A stretch of DNA of 64,000 nucleotides. Source: Flexivirga alba. GTDB taxonomy: Bacteria; Actinomycetota; Actinomycetes; Actinomycetales; Dermatophilaceae. This document shows, one piece after another, positions 1-13,316 of the stretch. The first letter of the stretch is position 1; every line of letters starts with the position of its first letter. The stretch lies in NCBI RefSeq assembly GCF_042661025.1, contig NZ_JBHSWH010000001.1, positions 3,906,001 to 3,970,000 on the forward strand, given 5' to 3'. A program made the translations under genes and the position numbers. The notes below the pieces were generated by a model that had not been told where the DNA came from, did not search any database, and saw nothing but the letters and a program-made list of their open reading frames with translations.

Positions 1-811
1 GCCCTTCGCCCAGCTCGGCGGTCAGTGCAGTGTCGAGCCGATCGAGGTCGCGATGGTCCGGCACGACGATCAGGGCGCCGCGGCCGCCATACAGCGTGGC
101 TCGGGCGGCCTGGGCCAGCGCCGCCGGCCAGTCCGCTCCCGGATCGACGGTCGGAGCCGCCAGCCAAGACGCGGCAGGGTCGTCACCTTCGGACAGCCGA
201 CGCAGGAACGCTTCGCCGGCGGGATATCGCTGCCAGGCGGTGTCGACGGGAGGTGTCGGTCGCTCGAAGTCGGGCGCAGGCTTCGCGTCCAGGGCCTTCT
301 CGGCGGCGGCATGCCGTGGCGGCACCGCGAGCCGCAGCACGTCGGCGAGCGGCCCGGCGTAATAATCGGCGACCGCGCGGCAGGCGTCCAGCACGTATGG
401 CGTCAGCACCGCCTCCGGGCTGACCACCCGGCGTAGCGGGGTCAGCTTGCCGGTGTGCTCGGGTTCGGCCACCCGCGCGACGACGAACCCGGAGACGTCC
501 TTGCCGGCGAATCGCGCCTTGATCCGCACACCGGGCTGTGCGTCGCCGGCGAGCTTCTCGGGGACGGCGTATTCGAACGGCCGGTCCAGGTGCGCCAGGC
601 CGACGTCGAGCACCACACGTGCCACCGGCAACGCGACGGTGGATTTCGCCGGCTCGGCTTGCACTCGCTCCTTCGCCACTCGCGGCGCGGCAGCGTGCAG
701 CAGGTGCAGTTGCTCCGGTGTCGCCGGGCGTGGTGGGTCGTCGTTGGTGGGCTGGTTCGTGCCCGATGCATTCGCGACCGCCGGGTCGGTGGGTCTGCCG
801 GACGAACGCAT
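1..811 (-). CDS. priA: Primosomal protein N' (PriA), N-terminal part, cut by window edge
   Basis: About 270 residues are visible from an ATG at 811; the rest lies beyond the left edge. After a Pro/Asp/Asn-rich leader of about 50 residues comes the PriA 3'-DNA-end-binding domain (VARVVLDVGLAHLDRPFEY, then VRIKARFAGKDVSGFVV), followed by the linker with a Trp/Pro-rich stretch. PriA reloads the replisome at stalled forks. Actinobacterial PriA proteins often lack intact helicase motifs, but that part is not in view. It is the last visible gene of the minus-strand run coaBC-metK-priA, the order usual in actinobacteria. Reading across the edge would confirm the call. Confidence 0.85.
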   Translation of the reverse strand, partial: MRSSGRPTDPAVANASGTNQPTNDDPPRPATPEQLHLLHAAAPRVAKERVQAEPAKSTVALPVARVVLDVGLAHLDRPFEYAVPEKLAGDAQPGVRIKARFAGKDVSGFVVARVAEPEHTGKLTPLRRVVSPEAVLTPYVLDACRAVADYYAGPLADVLRLAVPPRHAAAEKALDAKPAPDFERPTPPVDTAWQRYPAGEAFLRRLSEGDDPAASWLAAPTVDPGADWPAALAQAARATLYGGRGALIVVPDHRDLDRLDTALTAELGEG

Positions 812-861
812 GCCCTTGTTATACGCGATCGCTCGGACAGCCCCGCCGCCATACCCGCACC

Positions 862-960
862 CCTTTCGCCGAGAGGACACCGGATTACCCAGCGGACAGC
901 GGATTTGGGCGATTTAGACCGGAATCGGCTGTCCTCTCGACGATCGGGTGCCCTCTCGGC
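862..960. repeat. About 100-bp intergenic repeat, copy 1 (CGCCGAGAGG ends)
   Basis: The stretch starts with CCTTTCGCCGAGAGG, has a TTTGGGCGATTTAGACC core and two CCTCTCG boxes, and ends with CCCTCTCGGC. A second element at 46762-46870 has the same layout: CCTTTCTCGCCGAGAGG, an ATCGGGCAAATGACC core, GCCTCTCG, and CCTTTCGGCGAGAGG. It lies between priA and metK. Two diverged copies suggest a small non-coding repeat family; no function can be read. Confidence 0.4.
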
Positions 961-994
961 ATTGGGGGCCGACGCGCGCGAATACGACGACGAC

Positions 995-1050
995 CAACAC
1001 AGAGCAACGCCGGTCACGAACTCGTTCGTGACCGGCGTTGCTCTGTGTTG
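995..1050 (-). terminator. Hairpin terminator after metK: 26-bp perfect stem, CTCG/CGAG loop
   Basis: Two 26-base arms (995-1020 and 1025-1050) are perfect inverse complements separated by four bases. It starts 21 bp after the metK stop. No T run follows, as is common for actinobacterial intrinsic terminators. The perfect symmetry means it could stop transcription on either strand. Confidence 0.85.
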
Positions 1051-1071
1051 CGAGGAGTCGAAGCAGACGAC

Positions 1072-2289
<1,218 letters not shown>

Positions 2290-2353
2290 AGGTTGCTCCT
2301 TCTGATGTGCAGCGGCTGCTGGCTGGCCCGCCACACGGCGAGCCACCCGGAGT

Positions 2354-3574
2354 CTAAACGGTGTCGAGGTGCTGCTGTACGGCATCCCACACAGCGTGTG
2401 CGAGCGTGACCTTGTCGGCCGGACCGACCGGCGTCTCGTCGCCCCCGCGCGTCAGGATGTGTATGGCGGCGCGGTCCTGGCCGAACGTCACGCCCGGCCC
2501 GACCTCGTTGACCACCTGGATGTCGCTGCCCTTGCGGGCGAACTTCGCGCGTGCGTGGTCCATGACCGAGCCGCTCGAATCACCGGTCTCCGCGGCGAAG
2601 CTGACGATGACCGGGCGCGACGAGGTGCCCCGGTCGGTGACCAGACCCTTGACGATGTCGGGATTCTCGACCAGCTGCAGGATCAGGTCGTCCCCGCCGG
2701 CGGTCTTCTTGATCTTGTGATCGGTGTATGCCGCTGACCGGTAGTCCGCGGGGGCCGCCGCCATCACGATCGCGTCGGCGTCCCGGCCGGCCTCGGTCAC
2801 CGCCCGCTGCAACTCCAGGGTGGTCTCGACCTGCACGACGTCCACTCCCGAGGGGGTCGGCAGGGACGAGTTGGCGCTGACGAGAGTGACCCGGGCGCCG
2901 CGTTCGGCGGCCACGGCCGCCAGCGCATAACCCTGCTTGCCACTGGACCGGTTGCCGATGAAACGCACCGGGTCGATCGGCTCGTGAGTGCCGCCGGCGG
3001 AGACGACGACGTGCCGTCCGGCCAGCGGGCGGTCGGCTGTGCTGTCGCCGGCTGCCACCAGACCGAGCGCGTATGACGCGATCTCCTCTGGCTCACGCAG
3101 CCGACCAGGCCCGGTGTCGGCTCCGGTGAGGCGTCCCGAGTCGGGGTCCATCACGTGTATGCCGCGCGCGCGCAGCGTCGCGACATTGGCGACGGTCGCG
3201 GGGTGCTGCCACATCTCGGTGTGCATCGCCGGAGCGAAGACGATCGGGCAGCGCGCTGTCAGCAGGGTGTTGGTGAGCAGATCGTCGGCCAGCCCGTGGG
3301 CCGCCTTCGCGATCAGGTCAGTGGTCGCGGGCGCCACGACGACGAGCTCAGCGGCCTTGCCGATGCGGACGTGCGGGACGTCCTCGACGTGCGTCCAGAC
3401 GTCATCGGCGACGGGCTTGCCGGACAGGGCAGCCCAGGTCGGGGCACCGACGAACCGCAGCGCTGCGGCCGTCGGGATCACGGTGACGTCGTGACCTGCT
3501 TCGGTGAACCGGCGTAGCAGCAGGCATGCCTTGTAGGCGGCGATGCCCCCGCTGACGCCGAGCACGATGCGCAT
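2354..3574 (-). CDS. coaBC: Bifunctional phosphopantothenoylcysteine decarboxylase / synthase
   Basis: Catalyses two consecutive steps of coenzyme A synthesis: CoaB joins cysteine to 4'-phosphopantothenate and CoaC decarboxylates the product with FMN. The 406-residue protein has the flavoprotein start VLGVSGGIAAYKACLL, the CoaC active-site segment FAPAMHTEMW near residue 116, and the CoaB domain from about residue 185 with VSAGGTHEPIDPVRFIGNRS and AAPADYRSAAYTDHKIKK. ATG start at 3574, 14 bp after rpoZ; the rpoZ-coaBC-metK order is typical of actinobacteria. Confidence 0.96.
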   Translation of the reverse strand: MRIVLGVSGGIAAYKACLLLRRFTEAGHDVTVIPTAAALRFVGAPTWAALSGKPVADDVWTHVEDVPHVRIGKAAELVVVAPATTDLIAKAAHGLADDLLTNTLLTARCPIVFAPAMHTEMWQHPATVANVATLRARGIHVMDPDSGRLTGADTGPGRLREPEEIASYALGLVAAGDSTADRPLAGRHVVVSAGGTHEPIDPVRFIGNRSSGKQGYALAAVAAERGARVTLVSANSSLPTPSGVDVVQVETTLELQRAVTEAGRDADAIVMAAAPADYRSAAYTDHKIKKTAGGDDLILQLVENPDIVKGLVTDRGTSSRPVIVSFAAETGDSSGSVMDHARAKFARKGSDIQVVNEVGPGVTFGQDRAAIHILTRGGDETPVGPADKVTLAHAVWDAVQQHLDTV

Positions 3575-3588
3575 GGAAGAAGGCTCTC

Positions 3589-3852
3589 TTACGCCTCGAC
3601 CTTTTCGATGGACAGGAGGCCTTCGTTGATCTCGCGCAGCGACACCGACAGCGGCTTGTCGTTGACCTGGCTCTCGACGAGCGGGCCGACATACTCCAGC
3701 AGGCCCTCGGACAGCTGCGAGTAGTAGGCGTTGATCTGCCGGGCGCGCTTGGCCGAGTAGATGACCAGCGCGTACTTGGAGTCGGCGACCTTCAGCAGGT
3801 CGTCGATCGGCGGGTTGGTGATGCCCTCGGGGGCAGCCTTGGTGCCAGACAC
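3589..3852 (-). CDS. rpoZ: RNA polymerase omega subunit
   Basis: Small assembly subunit of RNA polymerase. The 87-residue product reads VSGTKAAPEGITNPPIDDLL, then SKYALVIYSAKRARQINAYY, the omega signature that contacts beta-prime. The GTG at 3852 is chosen because family members start at this point; an upstream in-frame start would add 16 unrelated residues. It lies between gmk (49 bp upstream) and coaBC, a conserved neighbourhood. Confidence 0.95.
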   Translation of the reverse strand: MSGTKAAPEGITNPPIDDLLKVADSKYALVIYSAKRARQINAYYSQLSEGLLEYVGPLVESQVNDKPLSVSLREINEGLLSIEKVEA

Positions 3853-3901
3853 GAAGAAAATCTCACTTCTCGTTGGGGGTGAAACGTGGGCAGCGCGCAC
3901 C

Positions 3902-4503
3902 TCAGGACGTGGCGCAGATGTGCTGCTGCATCAATTGTACGAGTTCTTCGGCGGCCCGCTGCACATCGTCGTTCACGATGGTGGTGTCGAACTCCGGTTT
4001 CGCGGCGAGTTCGCGCCTCGCTGTGGCCAGCCGAACCTCGCGTTCGTCCGCACTCTCGGTGCCTCGCCCGACCAGCCGGCGGACGAGTTCGTCCCAGCTG
4101 GGCGGCTCCAGGAAGACGAAGAAGGCCTCGGGCAGTTGCTCGCGCACCTGACGCGCGCCCTGCAGGTCGATCTCCAGCAGCGGCAGCTTGCCCTCCTTGG
4201 CGGCCTTGCTGACCGGCCCACGTGGTGTGCCGTAGCTGGCCCGCCCGTGCACTACCGCGTGCTCGAGGAACTCGCCGTCGGCCACCATCGCATCGAAGCG
4301 TTCCTGGCTGATGAAGTGGTAGTGCTTGCCGTCGATCTCCCCGGCCGGGCCGGGCGCGTGGTTGCCGACACCGACAGCCACACCTCCGGATAGTGCTCCC
4401 GGATGTATGCCGAGACCGTGCCCTTGCCCACGGCGGTCGGCCCGGCGAGCACGACCAGCGGTGCACACTTCCGCTGGCCGGTCTCCTGCTCGCCTGAGGT
4501 CAC
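3902..4503 (-). CDS. gmk: Guanylate kinase, one-base frameshift
   Basis: Phosphorylates GMP to GDP. The N-terminal part (GTG at 4503) has the P-loop VVLAGPTAVGKGTVSAYI and SVSATTRPARPG; the reading frame then shifts, and EIDGKHYHFISQERFDAMV continues in another frame down to 3902. Restoring one G near 4340 (GGGG to GGGGG) gives a normal 200-residue guanylate kinase. The same lesion recurs in many genes here, so an error in the sequence is more likely than real loss of an essential enzyme. The start overlaps the mihF stop by 4 bp (GTGA). Confidence 0.9.
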
Positions 4504-4826
4504 GCCTTCCCCGTCTGTTCGAAATGTTCCAGCAACCGGTGGACCTGGTTGGCGCCCAGCCCGCGGACCCGTCGTGTCTCGGCGATGCCGATGTCGGTCA
4601 TGATCTGGCGGGCGCGCACCCGGCCGACGCCGGGCAGCGACTCCAGCAGGGCCGACACCTTCATCTTGCCGATGACCTCATTGCCCTTGCCCGCCTCGAT
4701 GACCTCGCGGAGGGAACCTTGCGCGTATTTCAGCCGGTTCTTCACCTCGGCCCGTTCTCGCCGCGCGGCCGCCGCCTTGGCGAGTGCCTCAGCGCGCTGC
4801 TCGGGCGTCAATTGCGGTAGGGCCAC
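4500..4826 (-). CDS. mihF: Integration host factor, actinobacterial type (mIHF)
   Basis: A 108-residue nucleoid-associated protein of the actinobacterial mIHF family, which has no relation to proteobacterial IHF. It reads MALPQLTPEQRAEALAKAAA, a long basic helix, then a helix-two-turn-helix part with SLPGVGRVRARQIMTDIGI and RRVRGLGANQ, the minor-groove DNA-binding segment. GTG start at 4826. Translationally coupled with gmk, the usual arrangement in this phylum. Confidence 0.93.
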   Translation of the reverse strand: MALPQLTPEQRAEALAKAAAARRERAEVKNRLKYAQGSLREVIEAGKGNEVIGKMKVSALLESLPGVGRVRARQIMTDIGIAETRRVRGLGANQVHRLLEHFEQTGKA

Positions 4827-4965
4827 GTGTCTTTCTCCTGGCGTGTGTCAGTTGTGAAGAAGTCTCTGCGAGGTGCGGAACCCTGATCTGCCGCACCCAG
4901 CGAACCTAGCGACTCTTCGAGCGGTTCGGCAACGAGGGGTCGGCTCGCAGCGGAGATATCCGGTC

Positions 4966-5326
4966 TGTCATGTCGCAGGACATCGGTGACGATTCGGGAT
5001 CAAGACATTGGTGACAGTCCGCGGGGAGTCTCGTCGTCACGTCAAGTGGAGTCGAGCCGAGCCGGTGGGCTCGGGGACTGCGGATGGTGCGGCGTTTCCT
5101 CGCGCACGATGTGCAGGGCCACGACGGACGCAGGACGGGTCGACATATTCGGACCAGCAACACGTGCGGCGGGGCGCACCTCCTACTGGTCCTCAAACCC
5201 GCGCATGGACCTGGCCGGCCCGGGCACTGCAGATAGTGCGGCCGGACATGCGGTAGACGTCGGGCGGGATCACGATCGGCTGCTTCGGCCAGCCCGGCAC
5301 TGTCACCCATGTCCTGAGACATCACA
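4966..5326. mobile_element. IS-like remnant bounded by 25-bp imperfect inverted repeats
   Basis: The arms at 4966-4990 and 5302-5326 match at 22 of 25 positions as an inverted repeat with the core CAGGACATNGGTGAC, and a further GACATTGGTGACA lies at 5004-5016. The arms resemble IS481-type element ends as I remember them; that family name is inference. No convincing transposase reading frame remains in the 310 bp between. It occupies most of the 552-bp gap between mihF and the next gene; the rest (4827-4965) shows only the mihF promoter side. Confidence 0.45.
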
Positions 5327-5378
5327 GGGAGGCTTCCAGGCCGTATGGCGACACCGACGCCCCCAATAGGCTGGCTCC

Positions 5379-5636
5379 ATGAGCACCGAGACGATCGACA
5401 CGCGTCCCACTTCCAAGCTCAAGCAGAAGTGGCACGCTCTCACACCGATGCAGCGCAAGCTGCTCGTCGTCGGGTCCGCCATCGACACCGTGGCCAAAAC
5501 CGCGGCTGTGGTCGACCTGGCGCGACGGCCCGCCGAGGAGGTACGCGGCCCGAAATGGTTGTGGGCGACCGCATTGCCGGTGGTCAACTCCGTCGGAGTG
5601 TTGCCCGCCGCCTACTTCTTCCTCGGCCGCCGCTGA
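5379..5636 (+). CDS. Small membrane protein, PLDc_N-like
   Basis: 85 residues: a basic N-terminus (LKQKWHALTPMQRKLL), one hydrophobic segment (VVGSAIDTVAKTAAVVDLA), and a C-terminal segment RGPKWLWATALPVVNSVGVL ending in YFFLGRR. The KWLW, N-x-x-G and YF.GRR pattern matches the short PLDc_N membrane domain that also occurs as stand-alone proteins in actinobacteria. It is the only plus-strand gene in the first 17 kb. Function unknown. Confidence 0.7.
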   Translation: MSTETIDTRPTSKLKQKWHALTPMQRKLLVVGSAIDTVAKTAAVVDLARRPAEEVRGPKWLWATALPVVNSVGVLPAAYFFLGRR

Positions 5637-5657
5637 CCGGTGTGCGAGGAGCTGTCG

Positions 5658-6493
5658 TCAGCGGACCACCGCGACCGGACACGGCGCAGTCGAGACCAGT
5701 CGCCTGCTCACCGAGCCGAGCAGCAGCGAGCGGAAGCCACCTCGGCCACGGCTGCCCACGACGAGCAGGCCGGCACCCGCGGCGATCCGGGCGATCTCGA
5801 CGGGGGCCTCACCACGCGTCACCTCGGTCGTCACCGTGAGCTCCGGATGTGTCGCCAGCACGCTCTCCCGGGCAGCCTGCAACTCCTTGTGGACGTCCTC
5901 GGCGATCTCTTTGGCATCGCCCACCACCGGCAGGCCATAGGTCACCGAAGGATCGCTCCACGCGCCGACGATGTGCAACGAGGCGCCGGCCTTCTGTGCG
6001 GTTTCCGCGGCGAAGACCGCGTCCCGCTCGGCCGGCTCGGATCCGTCATACGCGAGTACGACACGGTCCAGTCGACCGGCGTCGGCGCCCCGAACGATGA
6101 CGGCCGGGCATGCGGCGTGCGCCGAGACGGCGTAGCCGACGGATCCCAGCATGGTCTCGACCAATTCGTGGTGGCCGCGGTTGCCGACGACGACCAGCGA
6201 GGCGTCCGCCGATGCCTCGACAAGCGCGTGCGCCGGGTTGTCGGTGACACCACGACCAGTGACTTCGGTTGCGCCCTCCGCCCGAGCGAGACTGACGCCG
6301 TCTGCGGCGACTTTGGTTGCCTCCGCGACGAATTCGTCTGCCGTGACCGGCGGGAGGAACTCCCCGGATGGACCACCGGCATCGGCACTGCCGCGAGCAC
6401 CTCGAGCGCTTCCTGACGACGCATCGCGATCCGCGCGGCCCACTGGACGGCGGCGCCGGATTGTTTCGAACCGTCATACCCGACAAGAATCAT
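5658..6493 (-). CDS. Tandem universal stress protein, one-base frameshift
   Basis: Two UspA domains in about 278 residues. The N-terminal part (ILVGYDGSKQSGAAVQWAARIA) is in one frame to about 6365 and the rest in another; one lost G in CCGGGGAG joins PVVHPG to EFLPPVTADEF. Both domains keep the ATP-binding pattern G-2x-G-9x-G(S/T): GNRGHHELVETMLGS and GSRGRGGFRSLLLGS. Such proteins bind ATP and respond to hypoxia or stress in mycobacteria. Its promoter region holds a perfect small palindrome (see 6562-6591). The shift is probably a sequence error. Confidence 0.9.
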
Positions 6494-6561
6494 CAGCGCA
6501 GACTCCTTCGCGTTCAGCCCGATGCGCTGGGCCCCGATGCCCAGGTCACCCGGTCGACGCC

Positions 6562-6591
6562 ATTCTACTACCTCACGTAGTAATTCGTCAG
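6562..6591 (-). promoter_or_regulatory. Putative promoter with TACTAC-N5-GTAGTA operator upstream of usp
   Basis: Read on the minus strand, CTGACG (6586-6591) and TAGAAT (6562-6567) have 18-bp spacing, a fair -35/-10 pair. Between and partly over the -10 is a perfect 6-bp inverted repeat with a 5-bp spacer (6566-6571 / 6577-6582). Its place suggests a repressor site controlling the stress protein. The regulator is unknown. Confidence 0.45.
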
Positions 6592-7484
6592 GCGTCTCGC
6601 TCGATAACCGACCGCAGGGTCGACGCCTCCTGCTGCACGGTGTGCAACGCCTCCCGCAAGGCGGCGACGTCCGGTCCGGCGCTCAGGATCGCGCGTGACG
6701 TCGCCGGCAGCACCAGCGCAGCAGCCGCGCCGAAGCCGCGCCCGATGTCGCCGATCGTCGCGCCCTGCGCGCCCAGGCCGGGAGCCAGTAGAGGCGCGCG
6801 CGACTGTGCGATCCGCTCGGCGAGGCCGAGCTCGGCGATGTCCTTGCCGACGGTCGCCCCGACGACCATGCCGACGTCTCCGAACGTGCCCGCCGGAGCG
6901 AGCGCGTTGGCGTCGGCGACGTCGTCGATGATCGCGCCACTGACGGTGTCTTGCTCCCAGACCGCGTGCTGGACCCGGGCGCCCTCCGGGTTGGAGGTCA
7001 TCGCGAGCACGAAGACGCCACGCCCGGTTCGCTTTGCCAGGTCGAAAGCCGGTGCGAGAGAACCGAATCCGAGGAAGGGGCTAACCGTGATGGCGTCGGC
7101 GCGCAAGGGTGAGTCGTCGCAGAGGTAGGCCTGCGCGTATGCCGCCATCGTCGACCCGATGTCACCGCGCTTGACGTCCAACAGGCTCAGGGTGCCCATC
7201 TCACGCAACCCGGCGAGCACGTCTTCCAGCACCTCGACACCGGCCGCGCCGAATCGTTCGAAGAACGCGCTCTGCGGCTTCACGATCGCGGCTGCGCCAC
7301 CGAATGCCTCCACGGCGATCTCGGCGAACTGCCGGAGCCCCTTGACCGAATGCGGCAGCCCCCATTCCGCCAGCAAGGACGCGTGCGGATCGATCCCGAC
7401 GCACACCGGGCCATGCTGGTCGACCGCTTCACCAAGTCGAATACCGAAGGGGTCCAGGACTTTCCGCTCCTGCTCTGCGCCCAT
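6588..7484 (-). CDS. pyrF: Orotidine 5'-phosphate decarboxylase
   Basis: Last step of UMP synthesis. The 298-residue protein belongs to the longer actinobacterial type: VCVGIDPHASLLAEWGLP near residue 30 and the catalytic LLDVKRGDIGSTMAAYA near 100, with VVGATVGKD later. ATG at 7484 is preferred over the GTG one codon upstream because GGAGG then has 6-7 bp spacing. Last gene of the pyr operon, 17 bp after carB. Confidence 0.95.
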   Translation of the reverse strand: MGAEQERKVLDPFGIRLGEAVDQHGPVCVGIDPHASLLAEWGLPHSVKGLRQFAEIAVEAFGGAAAIVKPQSAFFERFGAAGVEVLEDVLAGLREMGTLSLLDVKRGDIGSTMAAYAQAYLCDDSPLRADAITVSPFLGFGSLAPAFDLAKRTGRGVFVLAMTSNPEGARVQHAVWEQDTVSGAIIDDVADANALAPAGTFGDVGMVVGATVGKDIAELGLAERIAQSRAPLLAPGLGAQGATIGDIGRGFGAAAALVLPATSRAILSAGPDVAALREALHTVQQEASTLRSVIERDA

Positions 7485-7501
7485 CACAGTCTCCTCCCGA
7501 G

Positions 7502-10812
<3,311 letters not shown>

Positions 10813-10813
<1 letters not shown>

Positions 10814-12030
10814 TACTTGTTCTCCTCATTCGTCAAGGTGGTCGAGTAGCCCGGAGCGCTAGCGGAGGGCGTATCGAGACCCCGTTCCAAAAGGCCGACA
10901 AACCGGTCGAAGAGGTATGCCGCGTCGTGTGGCCCGGCGGCGGCCTCGGGGTGGTACTGGACCGAGAAGGCAGGAATATCAAGGCATTCCAGCCCCTCGA
11001 CCACATCGTCGTTGAGGCAGATGTGCGAGACACGCACCTTGCCGAAAGACTCACCCGCAGGCGCTTGGACCGGCTCGCCATCGCGTGGCGCGTCGACCGC
11101 AAAGCCGTGGTTGTGGGCCGTGACCTCGACCTTGCCGGTCGTCCGGTCGAGCACTGGCTGGTTGATCCCGCGGTGGCCGTACTTCAGCTTGTAGGTGCCG
11201 AAGCCGAGCGCTCGGCCGAGCAGTTGGTTGCCGAAGCAGATACCGAAGAACGGGATCTTGGCCGCGAGCACCTGCTGCAGAACGTCGACCTGCGGTGCGG
11301 TTGCCGGGTCTCCGGGACCGTTGGAGAAGAAGACGCCGTCCGGCTGCACCGCCTGGATCTGCTCGAAGGTGCTGTCCGCCGGCAGCACGTGCACCTCGAT
11401 GCCGCGTTCGGCGAGCCGCTGGGGCGTCATCGCCTTGATGCCGAGGTCGAGTGCGGCGACGGTGAAGCGCCGATCCCCTTGTGCCGGCACGACATACGGC
11501 TCGTCGGTGCTGACCTCGGACGCCAACTCGGCGCCAGCCATCTGCGGCTGCTCCCGCACTCGTTGGGTCAGCGCTTCGGCAGAGTCGCCGGTGCGGGAGA
11601 AGATGCCGACTCGCATCGCACCGGACTCCCGCAGGTGCCGGGTCAATGCCCGGGTGTCGATGTCACAGATCCCGACGACCCCCTGCTCGGCGAGCTCGTC
11701 CTCAAGGGTGCGTTGCGAGCGCCAGTTGGACGGTCGCGGCGAGGGGTCGCGCACGACATACCCACTCACCCAGATGCGCTTGGACTCCGAATCCTCATCG
11801 TTCACACCGGTGTTGCCGATGTGCGGTGCGGTCATCACCACCACCTGGCGGTGATAGCTGGGGTCGGTCAGCGTCTCCTGATAGCCGGTCATGCCGGTCG
11901 AGAAGACAGCCTCGCCGAAGGTCTCGCCGATGGCGCCATACGCCAGGCCGGTGAAGACGGTGCCGTCCTCGAGGACCAGGGTGGCGCGACCGCGTCCGGT
12001 GAGTGGGTCGATGCCGGTAGTCGTCGTCAT
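10813..12030 (-). CDS. carA: Carbamoyl-phosphate synthase small (glutaminase) subunit
   Basis: Releases ammonia from glutamine for CarB. The 405-residue protein has the class I amidotransferase domain with FFSNGPGDP, the nucleophile in FFGICFGNQLLG, and the His-Glu pair in FSVQYHPEAAAGP. ATG at 12030 overlaps the pyrC stop (ATGA). The last 20 or so residues (ERGLDTPSASAPGYSTTLTN...) are unlike the family and are encoded by a dispersed palindromic repeat (10835-10882) that has become part of the reading frame. The core enzyme ends just before it, so activity should be intact. Confidence 0.97.
10835..10882. repeat. Dispersed palindromic repeat, copy A (inside the carA 3' end)
   Basis: Constant left flank AAGGTGGTCGAGTA and right flank GTATCGAGACC enclose a stem GCCC/GGGC with a CTAG-type loop. 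Related copies lie at 26871-26917 and 39064-39110, with an inverted partial copy at 39149-39186. Here it is translated as the carA C-terminus. Confidence 0.85.
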
Positions 12031-13316
12031 ACGTGGACCTCCTGGTCGAGCAGCGTCGGTCGGCCACGCAGCAGCGTGGACTGCACCCGACCGGTGAGTG
12101 TCATGGCGTGCCATGGGTTGTTCCGCGACAGTGAGTGCGAGTCGGCGCGGTCGACCTCAACCTTTGCGGTCGGGTCGATGAGGGTGATGTTGGCGGGCTC
12201 GCCTGCGGCGAGCGGACGCCCGTGCCCGGTGAGTCCGGCGATGCGTGCCGGGGTGGTCGACATCGCCGCTGCCGCCTGCTCCCAGGTCATCAGGCCGGTC
12301 TGCACCATCACCGTGTTGACCACCTGGAGCGCCTGCTCCAGGCCGAGCATCCCGAACGCGGCTTCCGCGAACGCGTGCTCCTTGTCATGACGCGCGTGGG
12401 GTGCGTGGTCGGTTGCGACCGCGTCGATCGTCCCGTCTGCCAAGGCTTTTCGCAGCTCGGCGATGTCCTCGGTGGGCCGCAGCGGCGGGTTGACCTTGTA
12501 GGTGGGGTCGTAGCCGGAGAGCAGCTCGGTGTCCAGCATCAGGTGATGCGGCGTGACTTCGGCGGTGACCGCGATGCCCTGGGACTTCGCCCAGCGCAAC
12601 ACCTCCACCGAACCTGCCGTGGAGACGTGCGCGATGTGCACTCGGGAGCCGGTATGGCGAGCAAGCATCACGTCTCGCGCGACGATGACTTCCTCGGCCA
12701 CACCGGGCCACCCGGGCAGGCCGAGCCGCCCGGAGAGCTCACCCTCGTGGCAGCACGCGCCCGAGTCGGCAAGCCGCGGCTCCTGCGCGTGCTGGGACAC
12801 GACGCCGCCGAAGGTCTTCACGTATTCCAGCGCCCGGCGCATCAACCGCGCGTCGTGCACACACTTGCCGTCGTCGGAGAAGACCCGCACCGCGGCGCGA
12901 CTGCGCGCCATCAGGCCGAGCTCGGCGAGCTCCGCACCGGCGAGGCCCTTGGAGACCGCCCCGACCGGCTGCACGTCGACCAGTCCGCACGCACGGCCCA
13001 GGTCGAGCACCCGCTCGGCCGCTTCGGCGGTGTCGGTCACCGGGTTGGTGTTGGCCATCGCCAGGATCGCGGTGAAGCCGCCGGCTGCTGCCGCCGCAGA
13101 TCCGGTCGCGACGGTCTCGGCGTCCTCGCGGCCGGGCTCCCGCAGGTGGGTGTGCAGGTCGACCAGCCCGGGCAGTGCGACCAGACCGTCGGCGTCGATC
13201 ACCGTCGCGTCACCGGCCGTGACCTTGCCGACCTCGGCGATCACACCGTCCTTGACCAGCAGGTCCTGCCGGCCGGTGCCGAGCAGGTCGGCGCCCTGAA
13301 TCAGGTAACTCGTCAT
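12027..13316 (-). CDS. pyrC: Dihydroorotase
   Basis: Closes carbamoyl-aspartate to dihydroorotate. The 429-residue class I enzyme reads MTSYLIQGADLLGTG, has the metal-binding LVDLHTHLREPGREDAETV near residue 55, NPPLRPTEDIAEL, and the late VATDHAPHARHDKE motif. The ATG at 13316 overlaps the pyrB stop by 4 bp; upstream in-frame sequence is the shadow of pyrB. Coupled at its 3' end to carA. Confidence 0.97.
   Translation of the reverse strand: MTSYLIQGADLLGTGRQDLLVKDGVIAEVGKVTAGDATVIDADGLVALPGLVDLHTHLREPGREDAETVATGSAAAAAGGFTAILAMANTNPVTDTAEAAERVLDLGRACGLVDVQPVGAVSKGLAGAELAELGLMARSRAAVRVFSDDGKCVHDARLMRRALEYVKTFGGVVSQHAQEPRLADSGACCHEGELSGRLGLPGWPGVAEEVIVARDVMLARHTGSRVHIAHVSTAGSVEVLRWAKSQGIAVTAEVTPHHLMLDTELLSGYDPTYKVNPPLRPTEDIAELRKALADGTIDAVATDHAPHARHDKEHAFAEAAFGMLGLEQALQVVNTVMVQTGLMTWEQAAAAMSTTPARIAGLTGHGRPLAAGEPANITLIDPTAKVEVDRADSHSLSRNNPWHAMTLTGRVQSTLLRGRPTLLDQEVHV

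Noticed and set aside
2290..2353. SAM riboswitch upstream of metK
   Set aside because: The gap is only 64 bp and holds a ribosome site but no paired elements.
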